Shown: positions 1-9,679 of the stretch, piece after piece
Numbering within the stretch: the stretch's first letter is position 1
How the letters are laid out: each line of letters begins with the position of its first letter
Origin: an uncultured Eubacteriales bacterium
GTDB taxonomy: Bacteria; Bacillota; Clostridia; Christensenellales; Aristaeellaceae
Direction: 5' to 3'
DNA: 61,879 bases
Assembly: GCA_902801765.1 (NCBI GenBank)
Contig: CADCJO010000011.1
Span: forward strand, 1 to 61,879
Program-made: the position numbers and the translations under genes
The notes under the pieces: generated by a model
The model's input: the letters and a program-made list of their open reading frames with translations, nothing else
Told to the model about the DNA's origin: nothing
The model's database searches: none

Positions 1-1
1 A

Positions 2-1030
2 ATCTATGAATCCATTTTGAAAGAACTGCAAAGCGCCGGTTCCTCCGGCGAGTTTTACACGCCCCGCGCCGTCACCGATTTCATGGCGCAGATGATTCAG
101 CCCCAAATCGGGGAAAAGATGGCGGATTTTGCCTGCGGCACGGGTGGGTTCATCACGAGCTGGCTGAAAGCGCTCCAGCCCCAAGTAAACACCACCGATG
201 ATGAAAGGCAGTATAGCGAATCCATTTACGGCATCGAAAAGAAGCAGTTTCCCTATATGCTGTGCGTCACTAATCTGCTGCTGCATGACATCGACCTGCC
301 CCAGGTTTACCACGACAATTCCCTTCTGCGGGATGTGCTGGACTACACGGAGGACGACCAGTTCGACGTGATCCTTATGAATCCCCCTTACGGAGGCAGC
401 GAAAAAGCTGACGTGAAGAACCATTTCCCGGCAGACCTGGCTTCCAGCGAGACCGCCGATCTGTTCATGTCCGTCATCATGTACCGCCTGAAGCAGAATG
501 GCCGCGCCGCCGTGATCCTGCCAGACGGCTTCCTGTTCGGCACCGACAACGCGAAAATCAACATCAAGAAAAAGCTGCTTTCCGAATTCAACCTGCACAC
601 TGTCATCCGCATGCCAGGCAGCGTGTTTTCGCCCTACACTTCCATCACCACCAACATCCTGTTTTTTGACCGCACCGGCCCCACGAAAACCACCTGGTTC
701 TATCGGCTGGATATGCCGGAGGGCTACAAGCATTTCAGCAAAACCAAGCCCATGAAGTTGGAGCATTTCGCCCCGGTGGTGGCCTGGTGGAATGACCGGA
801 AGCCCCTGACGCAGGACGGCTTTGACAAGGCGAAGGAATACACCGTGCAGCAGCTCACGGAGGAGCTGGGCTACAACCTGGATCAATGCGGATATCCCCA
901 TGAGGAGGAAGAAATCCTGCCACCTATGGATCTGATCCAGCGCTACCAGGAGGAACGGGCCTCCCTCAACGCCGAAATCGACCGCGTGCTGGCCGAAATC
1001 ACCGCCAAGCTGGGAGGAACTTCTTTCTAA
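2..1030 (+). CDS. hsdM: Type I restriction-modification DNA methyltransferase HsdM (5' end outside window)
   Basis: This is the methylation subunit of a type I restriction-modification system, which transfers methyl groups to adenine N6 at the site chosen by HsdS. The frame is open to the first bases of the window, so the N-terminal helical domain is cut off by the window edge and not by a stop. Counting from the TTG at 17, the SAM-binding motif I (ACGTGGF) lies at residues 39-45 and the catalytic NPPY motif at 122-125, both intact. The C-terminus ends in a helical segment as in the family. It lies 82 bp upstream of hsdS on the same strand, with a short palindromic repeat between them. Codon use is GC-rich, unlike the NACHT gene downstream. 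No hsdR is visible; it could lie to the left. Confidence 0.95.
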   Translation: MYESILKELQSAGSSGEFYTPRAVTDFMAQMIQPQIGEKMADFACGTGGFITSWLKALQPQVNTTDDERQYSESIYGIEKKQFPYMLCVTNLLLHDIDLPQVYHDNSLLRDVLDYTEDDQFDVILMNPPYGGSEKADVKNHFPADLASSETADLFMSVIMYRLKQNGRAAVILPDGFLFGTDNAKINIKKKLLSEFNLHTVIRMPGSVFSPYTSITTNILFFDRTGPTKTTWFYRLDMPEGYKHFSKTKPMKLEHFAPVVAWWNDRKPLTQDGFDKAKEYTVQQLTEELGYNLDQCGYPHEEEEILPPMDLIQRYQEERASLNAEIDRVLAEITAKLGGTSF

Positions 1031-1036
1031 GCGTAA

Positions 1037-1085
1037 ATGCCTCCCCTATCAGGGGAGGTGGCGCGAAGCGCCGGAAGGGTTTCAC
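1037..1085. repeat. Palindromic intergenic repeat, CCTCCCCT family, copy 1
   Basis: Between hsdM and hsdS there is a stem CCTCCCCT/AGGGGAGG with a 3-base loop, followed by a GGCGC/GCGCC hairpin. The same modules recur, inverted and expanded, at 29883-30021. It does not look coding and probably forms a hairpin in the hsdM-hsdS transcript. Confidence 0.7.
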
Positions 1086-1112
1086 CCTACAACATGATTC
1101 TTGGAGGAACAC

Positions 1113-2594
1113 ATGACCCCACAGGAATTAAAGAACAGCATCCTGCAGCTTGCCATCCAGGGCAAGCTGGTGGAGCAGCGCCCCGAGGAGAGCACCGCAG
1201 AAGAATTGTACCGGCAGATTCAGCAGGAAAAGCAGGCGCTGATTAAAGCCGGTAAAATCAAAAAGGAAAAGCCGCTGCCGGAGATCACGGAAGATGAGAT
1301 TCCATTTGAGATCCCAGAGAGCTGGAAATGGATACGTTGGGGGGATATTATAAATATAGTTTCTGCTCGGCGTGTTCATCAGTCGGATTGGCAAAGCTCA
1401 GGTATTCCGTTTTATAGGGCACGAGAGATTGCCAAATTAGCTGAATATGATGTCGTTGATAATGAGTTATTCATATCTGAAGAACTATATGAAGAATACT
1501 CAAAATCTGGTGTTCCACAAGCAGGAGATTTGATGGTAACAGCAGTTGGAACACTTGGGAAAGCATATATAGTAAAAGCTAATGACCGCTTCTACTATAA
1601 AGATGCTTCCGTCATTTGCATTGAGAATTATGGTCATCTATCCTCAGAGTTTCTTAAATATTTAATACAGTCTGAAATGATGATGCAGCAAATACGCAGT
1701 AATTCAAGTGGCACAACAGTTGCCACACTTACAATGGTGCGAATGGTTGAATACTTATTCCCTCTTCCACCTCTTGCCGAACAAAAGCGCATCGTTGCCA
1801 AAATCGAAGAGCTCCTGCCCTATATTGACCGCTACGAAAAAGCCTGGAACCGCCTGGAGGACTTCAATAAGCGTTTCCCCACTGATATGCAAAAATCAAT
1901 CTTGCAGCTTGCCATCCAGGGCAAGCTGACGGAGCAGCGTCCCGAGGAAGGCACCGGCGAAGAACTGTACCAGCAAATCCAGAAAGAAAAACAAGCCCTC
2001 ATCAAAGCCGGAAAAATCAAAAACGAAAAGCCCCTGTCGGAGATTTCGGAGGATGAGATTCCGTTTGATATTCCTGAAAGCTGGAAATGGGTGCGCGTTG
2101 CTGAAATAACAACATTAAATCCGAAAAATGAATTGGATGATAATCTTGATGTTGCATTTATCCCCATGCCATGTGTAAGTGACGGATACAGGAATACACA
2201 TACTTTTGAAATTCGGAAATGGAAGGATATAAAAAAAGGATTCACTCACTTTGCCGACTATGACATAGGGGTGGCAAAGATTACTCCTTGTTTTCAAAAT
2301 CGAAAATCTGTGATTTTCCAAAACCTGATAAATGGCTATGGGGCAGGAACAACAGAATTATCCATCATAAGGGTAATAAACAATAGCGTATCCCGTGAGT
2401 ATCTCCTGTGGTTCTTTAAAACAGATTATTTCATTTCAAATGGCGTGAAGTCATTCACTGGTACAGCCGGACAACAGAGAATCCATAAAGATTATCTTTC
2501 CAACTGTTTAATCCCCCTCCCACCCCTTGCCGAGCAAAAGCGCATCGTCGCCAAGCTGGAAGAACTGCTGCCGCTGTGCGACAGATTGAAATGA
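1113..2594 (+). CDS. hsdS: Type I restriction-modification specificity subunit HsdS
   Basis: HsdS recognises the bipartite DNA target of the type I complex. The start is ATG 1113, chosen because a GGAGG sits at 1103-1107; the upstream TTG at 1101 overlaps that site. The 493-residue protein has two half-subunits. Each begins with the same block (ILQLAIQGKL) at about residues 9 and 262, then a target-recognition domain (about 72-215 and 328-470), then the conserved PLPPLAEQKRIVAK helix. The length and symmetry are those of a complete HsdS. The two TRD stretches are AT-rich and the repeated conserved blocks are GC-rich and nearly identical in DNA, which suggests that TRDs were exchanged by recombination. 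The stop is 10 bp before the next start codon. Confidence 0.95.
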   Translation: MTPQELKNSILQLAIQGKLVEQRPEESTAEELYRQIQQEKQALIKAGKIKKEKPLPEITEDEIPFEIPESWKWIRWGDIINIVSARRVHQSDWQSSGIPFYRAREIAKLAEYDVVDNELFISEELYEEYSKSGVPQAGDLMVTAVGTLGKAYIVKANDRFYYKDASVICIENYGHLSSEFLKYLIQSEMMMQQIRSNSSGTTVATLTMVRMVEYLFPLPPLAEQKRIVAKIEELLPYIDRYEKAWNRLEDFNKRFPTDMQKSILQLAIQGKLTEQRPEEGTGEELYQQIQKEKQALIKAGKIKNEKPLSEISEDEIPFDIPESWKWVRVAEITTLNPKNELDDNLDVAFIPMPCVSDGYRNTHTFEIRKWKDIKKGFTHFADYDIGVAKITPCFQNRKSVIFQNLINGYGAGTTELSIIRVINNSVSREYLLWFFKTDYFISNGVKSFTGTAGQQRIHKDYLSNCLIPLPPLAEQKRIVAKLEELLPLCDRLK

Positions 2595-2604
2595 GGTGCA
2601 TCGC

Positions 2605-5600
2605 ATGTTGCTTTTTGATTATGTTTTCAATCTTTGCTGCGATTTTATCAAGGATGGAATAGCAAATAAATCGAAAAAGAATGAATTGCATGATGCGTTA
2701 GAGGAGTATTTTTCAAAGAAAAAAATAGAAAATTATGATTGTTCATTAGATGATGAAATCGACTTTACTGGTTTGATTGATTATATTTCACATGAACTAC
2801 ACGGTAAACTTGAACAACGATTGTTTGGAAGGACTAGTGAAGAAAGGGATCAAGCTCACCAAGATATTACTAATCAGGCGATAGCATATTCCCACGCACA
2901 ATCAGAAGAAGCGCAAAAAAAGATAAAGAAAATAATTAATGACATCTTCGGCATTCTTCAAGATTTTTACTGGTCGCAAGCTCCCCAAAGTACACAGTTT
3001 GCTGTTGCAACAATTTCTGATGAAATGCGAGAGCAAACGAAGGAATTAATTGCAGTCATTAATAAAAAAAATACTCAAATGCCAAGTCAACACAAGCGGA
3101 AACTATCTTCTATACAGGGGGACAATATTCCGAGTTTCAAAGATGTGAACTATATCCTTCGATATATTGTTCGTATTGACCATTCTGATTGTAATGATAA
3201 TAATGATGATATACCTTTACCTTTTGATAGGCTGAAACAGGAAAACTGCATTGTTCTATTGGCGGATGCTGGACAAGGAAAGACATTTACACTATATCAG
3301 ATATATCATGAAGCGGAAAAGCAAGGGTATCATCCATTCTTTTATCACCTTCGTTCATTTCCAAAAGAAAATGCGCTGTCTATGTTTGAGCAAGATAAAA
3401 TAGATGTGGATGAAAACGCTGTCTTTATTCTGGATGGCTTTGATGAAATGTCGGAAGCGAATAGGGTGCATTTGAATCAAACAATAGATGGGATTATTGC
3501 TCATAACCCGGAAATCCTAATCATTATGTCTTCACGGACTAATGTATATTTTGAGCATACTGGAAAAAAGAAACTGTTCACAATTAAACCAATTACAAAA
3601 CAAGACATAGAAAGATTTCTACTTAAATTCGGTATAGATGCAGCGCGATGGAATCAGCAGGTCGCAGACCGTGGCTTGGAACAGTTTTGCGTAAATCCTT
3701 TTTATCTAATGCAATTCGTAAATATATGGCAATCAGATAGATCTTTGCCCAATCGATCGGACCTTATGCAAAAAATTGTTGATTCGAGGCTGGAAAAAGA
3801 TACTTCTCGAATTCTGGATCAAGCTTTCATTTTGCAGCAAAGATTAGGCGAGACAAGAAAAGCATTTGAGCGGGTTGCCTTAATTATGCAATGTATACAG
3901 CGATATTACCTGACACAAGATGAACTTGATAAGTTATATGACCGGGAATTTCAGAAAAAAATGTCATGCCATGGTTTATGGATTAGAGATGAAGAAGGTT
4001 CTTGGATTTTTGCTCATAATAATTTTCGTGAATATTTTGCAGCCGTTGCCTTATCACATATGACCCTTGAGCAAATAAAACAGTTTATCACCGGCGATTC
4101 CAAGTGTGAGCATATAAGACCCGCGTGGATCAATGTATTATCATATTTGGTTACAGCATATAAAAAGCGTGTTCTTCAGGATTGGATCTATGAGACTCAG
4201 CCCACTTTGATAACACTATTCGAGAAAGATCGCCTTGATGATGACATGCTCACAGATGCCATCAAACGAATAATGAGTTTTCACAAAGAACGCAATACCT
4301 GGGTGGATCGTAACTATTCTACGCTTCGTAAGATCGCCTCTTTTTGCTCTACTCCAGAAGCAGTACAATACATCACTGATGAATTGCAGATGGAACAGAC
4401 AACTCGGCATAAACAGAATCTGTTGCGATGTCTTGCTGATTTTGATTCTTTTTATCATTTGGAAGAAACAGTTAAAAATCTTGTTAGCAATATTGCATTT
4501 AATAAGGCAGAAAAAATACAGGTCAGGGATGATGCGTTTTATGTAATGAGAAACCATCCGGATGCATTTATGGAGTATATTGATAAGGCAGCGAGTATTT
4601 GCATGGAAGAAACTGACGAATTTATTATCCATGCCATCCTCGCGTTTATTCAACGAACAGGCAAAGCTGAGCAATATATTGATGTAGTAATTGATGCCTT
4701 TGATAAATACGACTATCACAGAAGCAGCTTTATTAGTTATGAAATCATTATAGATCGCATATTTAAAGAGGTTCAAGGTCTTGACGCTGCAAATAGAATA
4801 TTATCTTACTTGGTTGATCATAGAAAAAAGCTCCATGAGGAAAGAACCAGTGAGGAATTTATTCTTTGCTGCAATGTTGGTATGAGATACTATGATAATG
4901 AAAACAACGTCTTCTTGCAGACATTGTTGCGTTTGTTTAATGAGTATGATGCATTGCTAAGCCTTAACATTTATTCTTCACTTGCAAACTATATCGCAAA
5001 CACGCATACTGAATCTATATTTGTCAAACATATTATTCTGCACCAGCCAATTTATCATTGTGGTTTCATTTTAAGTCGCCTAATCGGTGATCCAATGATT
5101 GATGTTATTATAAAGATGATAGCGGATAAAACTATTAATTCACAAATTGTAAAGGATCTTATTTCAAATTTATCATATGGTGATCCAAAACAAGCGAAGC
5201 TAATACAATGTATATTCACATATACTGGAGAGACAATTCAAATAACGCCTCCTAAAGACTATGCTGGAGAGCGAGATGCAGAACATCAGAAATATTTTGA
5301 TGCTCTTTTCAACGAAAAACTCTTTGATGCTTTGATTCATGAAATGCTTATGATCCTTGGCGACGAAGCTCAAATATGCAAGGAAAGCATGCATGCACTT
5401 ATTGAGAAAAATGAATATTACTCAAATGGCGCTTTGACTGCATGTTATTTTGCACTTCAAGCCTATATTCCGAATACTAAAAAAATACTCATAAGAGACT
5501 ATAAGAATTATATTAAGGACTGGAATACATTTTGTTTTGAGCGTGCAGCAGACTCTCTGGAGAGATATCATATACATGTGAACGCAGAACAGAAAGATTT

Positions 5601-6618
5601 TCTTGTTCGTTTCTGTATACAATACCTTAGCAATACAGATTTCAGTTCTGTAATAGAGATAAAAGAAAATGGCTTATCAGCGCCAGCATTACTAATCTCT
5701 GCAACGCGTATATTCAAAAAGCTTGATGTGCTTGTTTCGGAAGAACTGGCTCTGAAGCTACTGCTCTTACCATCCGAATTCTTTGATAAAGATTATTATG
5801 ACCAGCTGCCTGAATGTGTTATCACACAAATATCGCCTGAATACTTAAGAAAACAAATTGTTGAATTGGTTTTCACAGATAGTTGGAATCAATATAATGC
5901 TAATGAATACATACGTTACTGTTTGGAAAATCATATAACAGAGTGTAAAGAAAAGGTGATACAGTATGTGCTAAATAGAACATTAAACGGCGGGTCCACA
6001 TATTGGGCTTTAGAATACTTAGAAAAAGAATTTGGACTAAATGTCATCCTTTCGGATGTGCTTCCATCCTGCGAGGATGATGACTTATTATCAAATCTTG
6101 CTGCAAGAATACCATGTAATATACATTCCACCATATTGGACAACAAACTATGGGACGCATATCGCAACCATCACGATATGCGTTGGCTCACAGGTTTACT
6201 CAAGCGCAGCAACAAAGAGGCATTATTGGAATATTATGAACAAACTCAGCAACTGATGACTCTGCCCGATATGGTGGCAGAGCCCGTTGTGCCTGAAATA
6301 ACCTATGCTATTTGCAAAATTGGATCAACGGATTGCTTACCTGTGCTAATAGACTTGTTAAAGCTCTCTTTTGATCCAAACTTCAAAGATAGGGAACAAT
6401 TTGGATTAAGGGATTCTTGTTTGAATGCCATCGCGGCAATAGGAAAAGTAGATTATGATATAGCACACGATGCTTTATTATCGGCAAGAACGGATGAAAA
6501 AACAACTGTTGATACCGCTATCCTTGATTTGATAGATGCTATAGAACGTGATCTCCCATATGTTCTTGATAAACCAATGAGTTTTGAAAACGCTGTTTTA
6601 TTAATCCCACGAAATTGA
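2605..6618 (+). CDS. NACHT-type STAND NTPase with C-terminal helical repeats, probable defence protein
   Basis: This is a 1,337-residue STAND-family NTPase. The start is ATG 2605, preceded by GAGGTG at 2593-2598; a GTG at 2596 overlaps that site. The P-loop GQGKT is at residues 223-227 and the Walker B DGFDE at 277-281, with the acidic pattern typical of NACHT proteins, followed by a sensor-like IIMSSRT segment. Residues 1-200 are mostly helical with no recognisable nuclease, TIR or protease motif. From about residue 550 to the end the protein is helical and repeat-like, the usual layout of a ligand-sensing solenoid. The gene is clearly AT-rich with A/T-ending codons, unlike most of the window, which suggests recent transfer. 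It follows hsdS by 10 bp, so it is probably co-transcribed and co-translated with the restriction-modification genes. Bacterial NACHT proteins of this architecture include phage-defence proteins; that function is inferred here. Confidence 0.85.
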   Translation: MLLFDYVFNLCCDFIKDGIANKSKKNELHDALEEYFSKKKIENYDCSLDDEIDFTGLIDYISHELHGKLEQRLFGRTSEERDQAHQDITNQAIAYSHAQSEEAQKKIKKIINDIFGILQDFYWSQAPQSTQFAVATISDEMREQTKELIAVINKKNTQMPSQHKRKLSSIQGDNIPSFKDVNYILRYIVRIDHSDCNDNNDDIPLPFDRLKQENCIVLLADAGQGKTFTLYQIYHEAEKQGYHPFFYHLRSFPKENALSMFEQDKIDVDENAVFILDGFDEMSEANRVHLNQTIDGIIAHNPEILIIMSSRTNVYFEHTGKKKLFTIKPITKQDIERFLLKFGIDAARWNQQVADRGLEQFCVNPFYLMQFVNIWQSDRSLPNRSDLMQKIVDSRLEKDTSRILDQAFILQQRLGETRKAFERVALIMQCIQRYYLTQDELDKLYDREFQKKMSCHGLWIRDEEGSWIFAHNNFREYFAAVALSHMTLEQIKQFITGDSKCEHIRPAWINVLSYLVTAYKKRVLQDWIYETQPTLITLFEKDRLDDDMLTDAIKRIMSFHKERNTWVDRNYSTLRKIASFCSTPEAVQYITDELQMEQTTRHKQNLLRCLADFDSFYHLEETVKNLVSNIAFNKAEKIQVRDDAFYVMRNHPDAFMEYIDKAASICMEETDEFIIHAILAFIQRTGKAEQYIDVVIDAFDKYDYHRSSFISYEIIIDRIFKEVQGLDAANRILSYLVDHRKKLHEERTSEEFILCCNVGMRYYDNENNVFLQTLLRLFNEYDALLSLNIYSSLANYIANTHTESIFVKHIILHQPIYHCGFILSRLIGDPMIDVIIKMIADKTINSQIVKDLISNLSYGDPKQAKLIQCIFTYTGETIQITPPKDYAGERDAEHQKYFDALFNEKLFDALIHEMLMILGDEAQICKESMHALIEKNEYYSNGALTACYFALQAYIPNTKKILIRDYKNYIKDWNTFCFERAADSLERYHIHVNAEQKDFLVRFCIQYLSNTDFSSVIEIKENGLSAPALLISATRIFKKLDVLVSEELALKLLLLPSEFFDKDYYDQLPECVITQISPEYLRKQIVELVFTDSWNQYNANEYIRYCLENHITECKEKVIQYVLNRTLNGGSTYWALEYLEKEFGLNVILSDVLPSCEDDDLLSNLAARIPCNIHSTILDNKLWDAYRNHHDMRWLTGLLKRSNKEALLEYYEQTQQLMTLPDMVAEPVVPEITYAICKIGSTDCLPVLIDLLKLSFDPNFKDREQFGLRDSCLNAIAAIGKVDYDIAHDALLSARTDEKTTVDTAILDLIDAIERDLPYVLDKPMSFENAVLLIPRN

Positions 6619-6761
6619 TTTGACAAATAGATGGAACCTGCAGGTGACTTGCTGAAGCAAAATGCTTGAAGATACAAGACTTATAGAAGAATTTATTTCT
6701 AACTCAATTCAATATTTCTGTCTTATGGAAAATTACCCTTGACAAATATTCTATTCCTCTT

Positions 6762-7110
6762 CTAAATTCTTAACAAGTATATTTTCAAGGGCGAATTTCA
6801 AAGCCGACGAGGAGGAGACGCTGGGGGCTGCGCGCCCCCAGACCTGCGCCAGGGCGGTGACCGCCCTGGACCCGCAACTGGCAAAATAACGTAGTTGAGG
6901 TAAGCGGACAAGCTCCGCCTGCCGCGCTGGGGTTACGGAAAGTTTGAGGGCTTCTGGCCCAAGAAAGCCAGGGAACATCCGAGGGGAAAGTGAACTTTCC
7001 ACCTCGGATGATTCCCTGGCTTTCCCCGGATGCAAAGCATCCGGGCTGGCGGCTTCGCCGCCGGGCCAGCGCCCCGTCGTTTGATTTAACCCTTTACAAC
7101 ATGACTGTTA
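6762..7110 (-). repeat. Long multi-hairpin intergenic element, copy 1 (inverted, short form)
   Basis: This non-coding stretch lies between the NACHT gene and copA. It reads as the reverse complement of the element at 22491-22982. It contains a CTGGGGGC/GCCCCCAG hairpin (6821-6841), CCAGGGCGG/CCGCCCTGG (6849-6869), a long interrupted stem (about 6963-7024), a CCGGATGC/GCATCCGG stem just after it, and a GGCGGC/GCCGCC stem. The ends carry CTAAATTCTTAACA (6762-6775) and ATGACTGTTA (7101-7110). Compared with copy 2 it lacks the block with the GAGGGCC and CCAGGAGA hairpins. I see no gene in 6619-7150. Confidence 0.85.
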
Positions 7111-7150
7111 GTATTTTAGAAGATGAATGAGCATTCGCTGTGAATGATGA

Positions 7151-7354
7151 TCAGCCGACGACTTCGTAGCCCGCGTCGGTGACAGCCTTTTTGAGCACGG
7201 CGTCGTCAACGGCTTTGGTGAGGGTCAGTACGGCGGTGCCGGTTTCATGGCTTACCTGGGCGGCTTCCACGCCGTCGATGGCTTCCAGGGCCTTCTGCAC
7301 CCGACCGGAGCAATGCATGCACATCATGCCTTCGATTTTCATGGTCTTTTCCAT
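7151..7354 (-). CDS. copZ: Candidate internal-start product: free copper chaperone CopZ
   Basis: Within copA and in the same frame, an ATG at 7354 is preceded by AAGGAG (7364-7369 on the complement) with a 9-base spacer. Translation from it would yield a 67-residue protein with MCMHC at residues 11-15 and one ferredoxin-like metal-binding fold, the usual size of a CopZ chaperone. The motif, length and site are read directly from the sequence; use of the internal start is inferred. A precedent in principle is E. coli copA, where a programmed frameshift releases a chaperone-like domain. Confidence 0.5.
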   Translation of the reverse strand: MEKTMKIEGMMCMHCSGRVQKALEAIDGVEAAQVSHETGTAVLTLTKAVDDAVLKKAVTDAGYEVVG

Positions 7355-9652
7355 TTTCTTTTTCTCCTTTTTCGCTTTGATTTTTCTATCCCGTTTCGCG
7401 CTGTACAGGTCAAAGAAATTGAGCCGCAGCGCGTTGGATACCACGCAGAAGCTGGACAGACTCATGGCTGCCGCGCCGAACATGGGGTTCAGCGTCCAGC
7501 CGAAGAGGGGAATGAATACGCCCGCCGCCAGGGGGATGCCGATGCTGTTGTAGAAGAACGCCCAGAACAGGTTTTCATGAATGTTCGTGAGAGTCGCCCG
7601 GCTCAGGCGGATGGCGGCGGCCACGTCGGTAAGCCGGCTGTTCATCAGCACCACGTCCGCCGCGTCGATGGCCACGTCGGCCCCGGCCCCGATGGCAACG
7701 CCCAGATCGGCCCGGGTCAGGGCCGGGGCGTCGTTGATGCCGTCGCCCACCATGGCGACCTTACCCTTTCTGCTCAGGTCGCGGATCACCTGCTCCTTGC
7801 CCTCCGGCAGCACGCCCGCGATCACCTGATCCACGCCCGCCGCCTTGCCGATGGCGTCGGCGGTGCGCTGGTTGTCGCCCGTGAGCATCACGACCCGGAC
7901 GCCCATATTCCGCAGCTGCTGAATGGCCTCCGCGCTGTCCGCTTTCATCGTGTCGGCCACGGCGATCACGCCCAGCGTCTTGCCGTTCCGGGCAAAAAAC
8001 AGCGGCGTCTTGCCCTGGTCGGACAGCGCCTCCGCCCGCTTTTGCAGGGCTGTGGAGACTGCGCCTTGAGTCAGCATGAATTTCTGGCTGCCGCCCGTCA
8101 GCGTGTCGCCGTTCAGCGTGGCTGTCAGGCCGTTGCCGGGCAGCGCGGAAAAGCCGGTCACTTCTGGAGCGGTCAGGCTTTGTTCGTTGCCATAGGCCAC
8201 AATCGCTTTCGCCAGAGGATGTTCGCTTTTCTGCTCCAGTGCAAAGGCAGCTTGCAAAAGTTCTTCCTGGCTCACGTTTTCGGCGGGCAGAATGTCCGTC
8301 ACTTTGGGCTGGCCCTCGGTGATGGTGCCGGTCTTGTCCAGCGCCACGATCTCGGTTTTCCCCGCTTCCTCCAGGGACACGGCGGTCTTGAACAGGATGC
8401 CGTGCTTCGCGCCTAAACCGTTGCCCACCATGATGGCGACGGGCGTCGCCAAACCTAGCGCGCAGGGACAGGAGATGACCAGCACGGAAATGGCTCGGGC
8501 CAGGGCGTAGCTGAATTCCTTGCCCACTATCAGCCACACGATCAGGGTGACGACCGCGATGGAAATGACCACCGGCACAAAAATGCCCGACACCTTATCG
8601 GCGATCTTGGCGATGGGCGCTTTGGTCGCCGCCGCGTCGCTGACCATTTTGATGATCTGGGACAGGGTGGTGTCCTGGCCCACGCGGGTGGCGCGGCATT
8701 GCAGATAGCCGCTTTGGTTCACCGTGGCGGCGGACACCCGGTCGTTCGGCGCTTTGTCCACGGGGATGCTCTCCCCCGTCAGCGCCGCTTCGTTCACCGC
8801 GCTTTCGCCGCTGACCACCACGCCGTCCACCGGAATGTTTTCGCCGGGACGCACCACGAACAGGTCGCCCACCTGCACCTCTGCGATGGGCACTTCCACC
8901 TCTTTCCCATCCCGGATCAGTGTCGCGGTCTGAGGGGCCAGCTTCATCAGGCTTTTCAGCGCATCGGTGGTCTTGCCCTTGGAACGGGCTTCCAGCATCT
9001 TGCCCACGGTGATGAGCGTCAGAATCATGGCGGCGGACTCAAAATAAAAGTCCATCATATACCCCATGACCGCTTCCTGATTCCCGTCCACCACCGCGCG
9101 GGTCATGGCGAAGAGCACGAACAGGCTCCACACGAAGGATGCCGCCGAACCCAGGGCCACCAGGGTGTCCATGTTCGGCGCTTTGTGCCAGAGGGATTTA
9201 AAACCGCTGATAAAAAACTTTTGGTTGATGACCATGACCAGCGCCGCCAGCACCATCTGCGCCAGCCCCATGGCCACGTGGTTGCCGTCAAAGAACGCGG
9301 GCAGAGGCCAGCCCCACATCATGTGCCCCATGGACATATACATGAGGGGCAGCAGCAGGCACAGGGAGGCGATCAAGCGCTTTTTCAGCTTGGGGGTCTC
9401 CTTGTCCTCCAGCGCCTTTTCGTCCATGGAGGCGCTTTGCGTTTGCGCCGTGCTGTCCTTGCTGGCCGCGCCGTAGCCCGCTTCCTCCACGGCCCTGATG
9501 ATTTCGCTGTCGGGTGCCGTGCCCTCCACGCCCATGGAGTTGGTGAGCAGACTCACCGAGCAGCTCTGCACCCCCGGCACCTGGCTGACCGCCTTTTCCA
9601 CCCGCGCGCTGCACGCCGCGCAGCTCATGCCGGTGACGGTATACTGTTTCAT
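7151..9652 (-). CDS. copA: Copper-exporting P1B-type ATPase CopA with a C-terminal CopZ-like domain
   Basis: This 833-residue membrane ATPase exports Cu(I) from the cytoplasm. An N-terminal heavy-metal-associated domain carries CAAC at residues 11-14. The transmembrane metal site CPC is at 395-397, the phosphorylated aspartate is D439 in DKTGT, and the later TGDN and GDGINDAP motifs are present. After the last membrane helices a lysine-rich linker leads into a second metal-binding domain with MCMHC (cysteines about 778 and 781). Most CopA proteins lack a metal-binding domain at this end. The C-terminal part has its own ribosome-binding site and ATG (see the entry at 7151-7354). csoR lies 27 bp upstream, and the pair is expressed from one CsoR-controlled promoter. 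Confidence 0.97.
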   Translation of the reverse strand: MKQYTVTGMSCAACSARVEKAVSQVPGVQSCSVSLLTNSMGVEGTAPDSEIIRAVEEAGYGAASKDSTAQTQSASMDEKALEDKETPKLKKRLIASLCLLLPLMYMSMGHMMWGWPLPAFFDGNHVAMGLAQMVLAALVMVINQKFFISGFKSLWHKAPNMDTLVALGSAASFVWSLFVLFAMTRAVVDGNQEAVMGYMMDFYFESAAMILTLITVGKMLEARSKGKTTDALKSLMKLAPQTATLIRDGKEVEVPIAEVQVGDLFVVRPGENIPVDGVVVSGESAVNEAALTGESIPVDKAPNDRVSAATVNQSGYLQCRATRVGQDTTLSQIIKMVSDAAATKAPIAKIADKVSGIFVPVVISIAVVTLIVWLIVGKEFSYALARAISVLVISCPCALGLATPVAIMVGNGLGAKHGILFKTAVSLEEAGKTEIVALDKTGTITEGQPKVTDILPAENVSQEELLQAAFALEQKSEHPLAKAIVAYGNEQSLTAPEVTGFSALPGNGLTATLNGDTLTGGSQKFMLTQGAVSTALQKRAEALSDQGKTPLFFARNGKTLGVIAVADTMKADSAEAIQQLRNMGVRVVMLTGDNQRTADAIGKAAGVDQVIAGVLPEGKEQVIRDLSRKGKVAMVGDGINDAPALTRADLGVAIGAGADVAIDAADVVLMNSRLTDVAAAIRLSRATLTNIHENLFWAFFYNSIGIPLAAGVFIPLFGWTLNPMFGAAAMSLSSFCVVSNALRLNFFDLYSAKRDRKIKAKKEKKKMEKTMKIEGMMCMHCSGRVQKALEAIDGVEAAQVSHETGTAVLTLTKAVDDAVLKKAVTDAGYEVVG

Positions 9653-9679
9653 CGTTCTTTCATCCTCACGAAAAATGAA

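Noticed and set aside
6632-6670. A 12-codon ORF (MEPAGDLLKQNA) after the NACHT gene
   Set aside because: No ribosome site and no recognisable feature; probably chance or a remnant.
6739-6767. TTGACA with a 17-base spacer and CTAAAT reading right into the multi-hairpin element
   Set aside because: The -10 box matches the consensus at only three positions and no gene follows; kept only as a possible promoter of the element.
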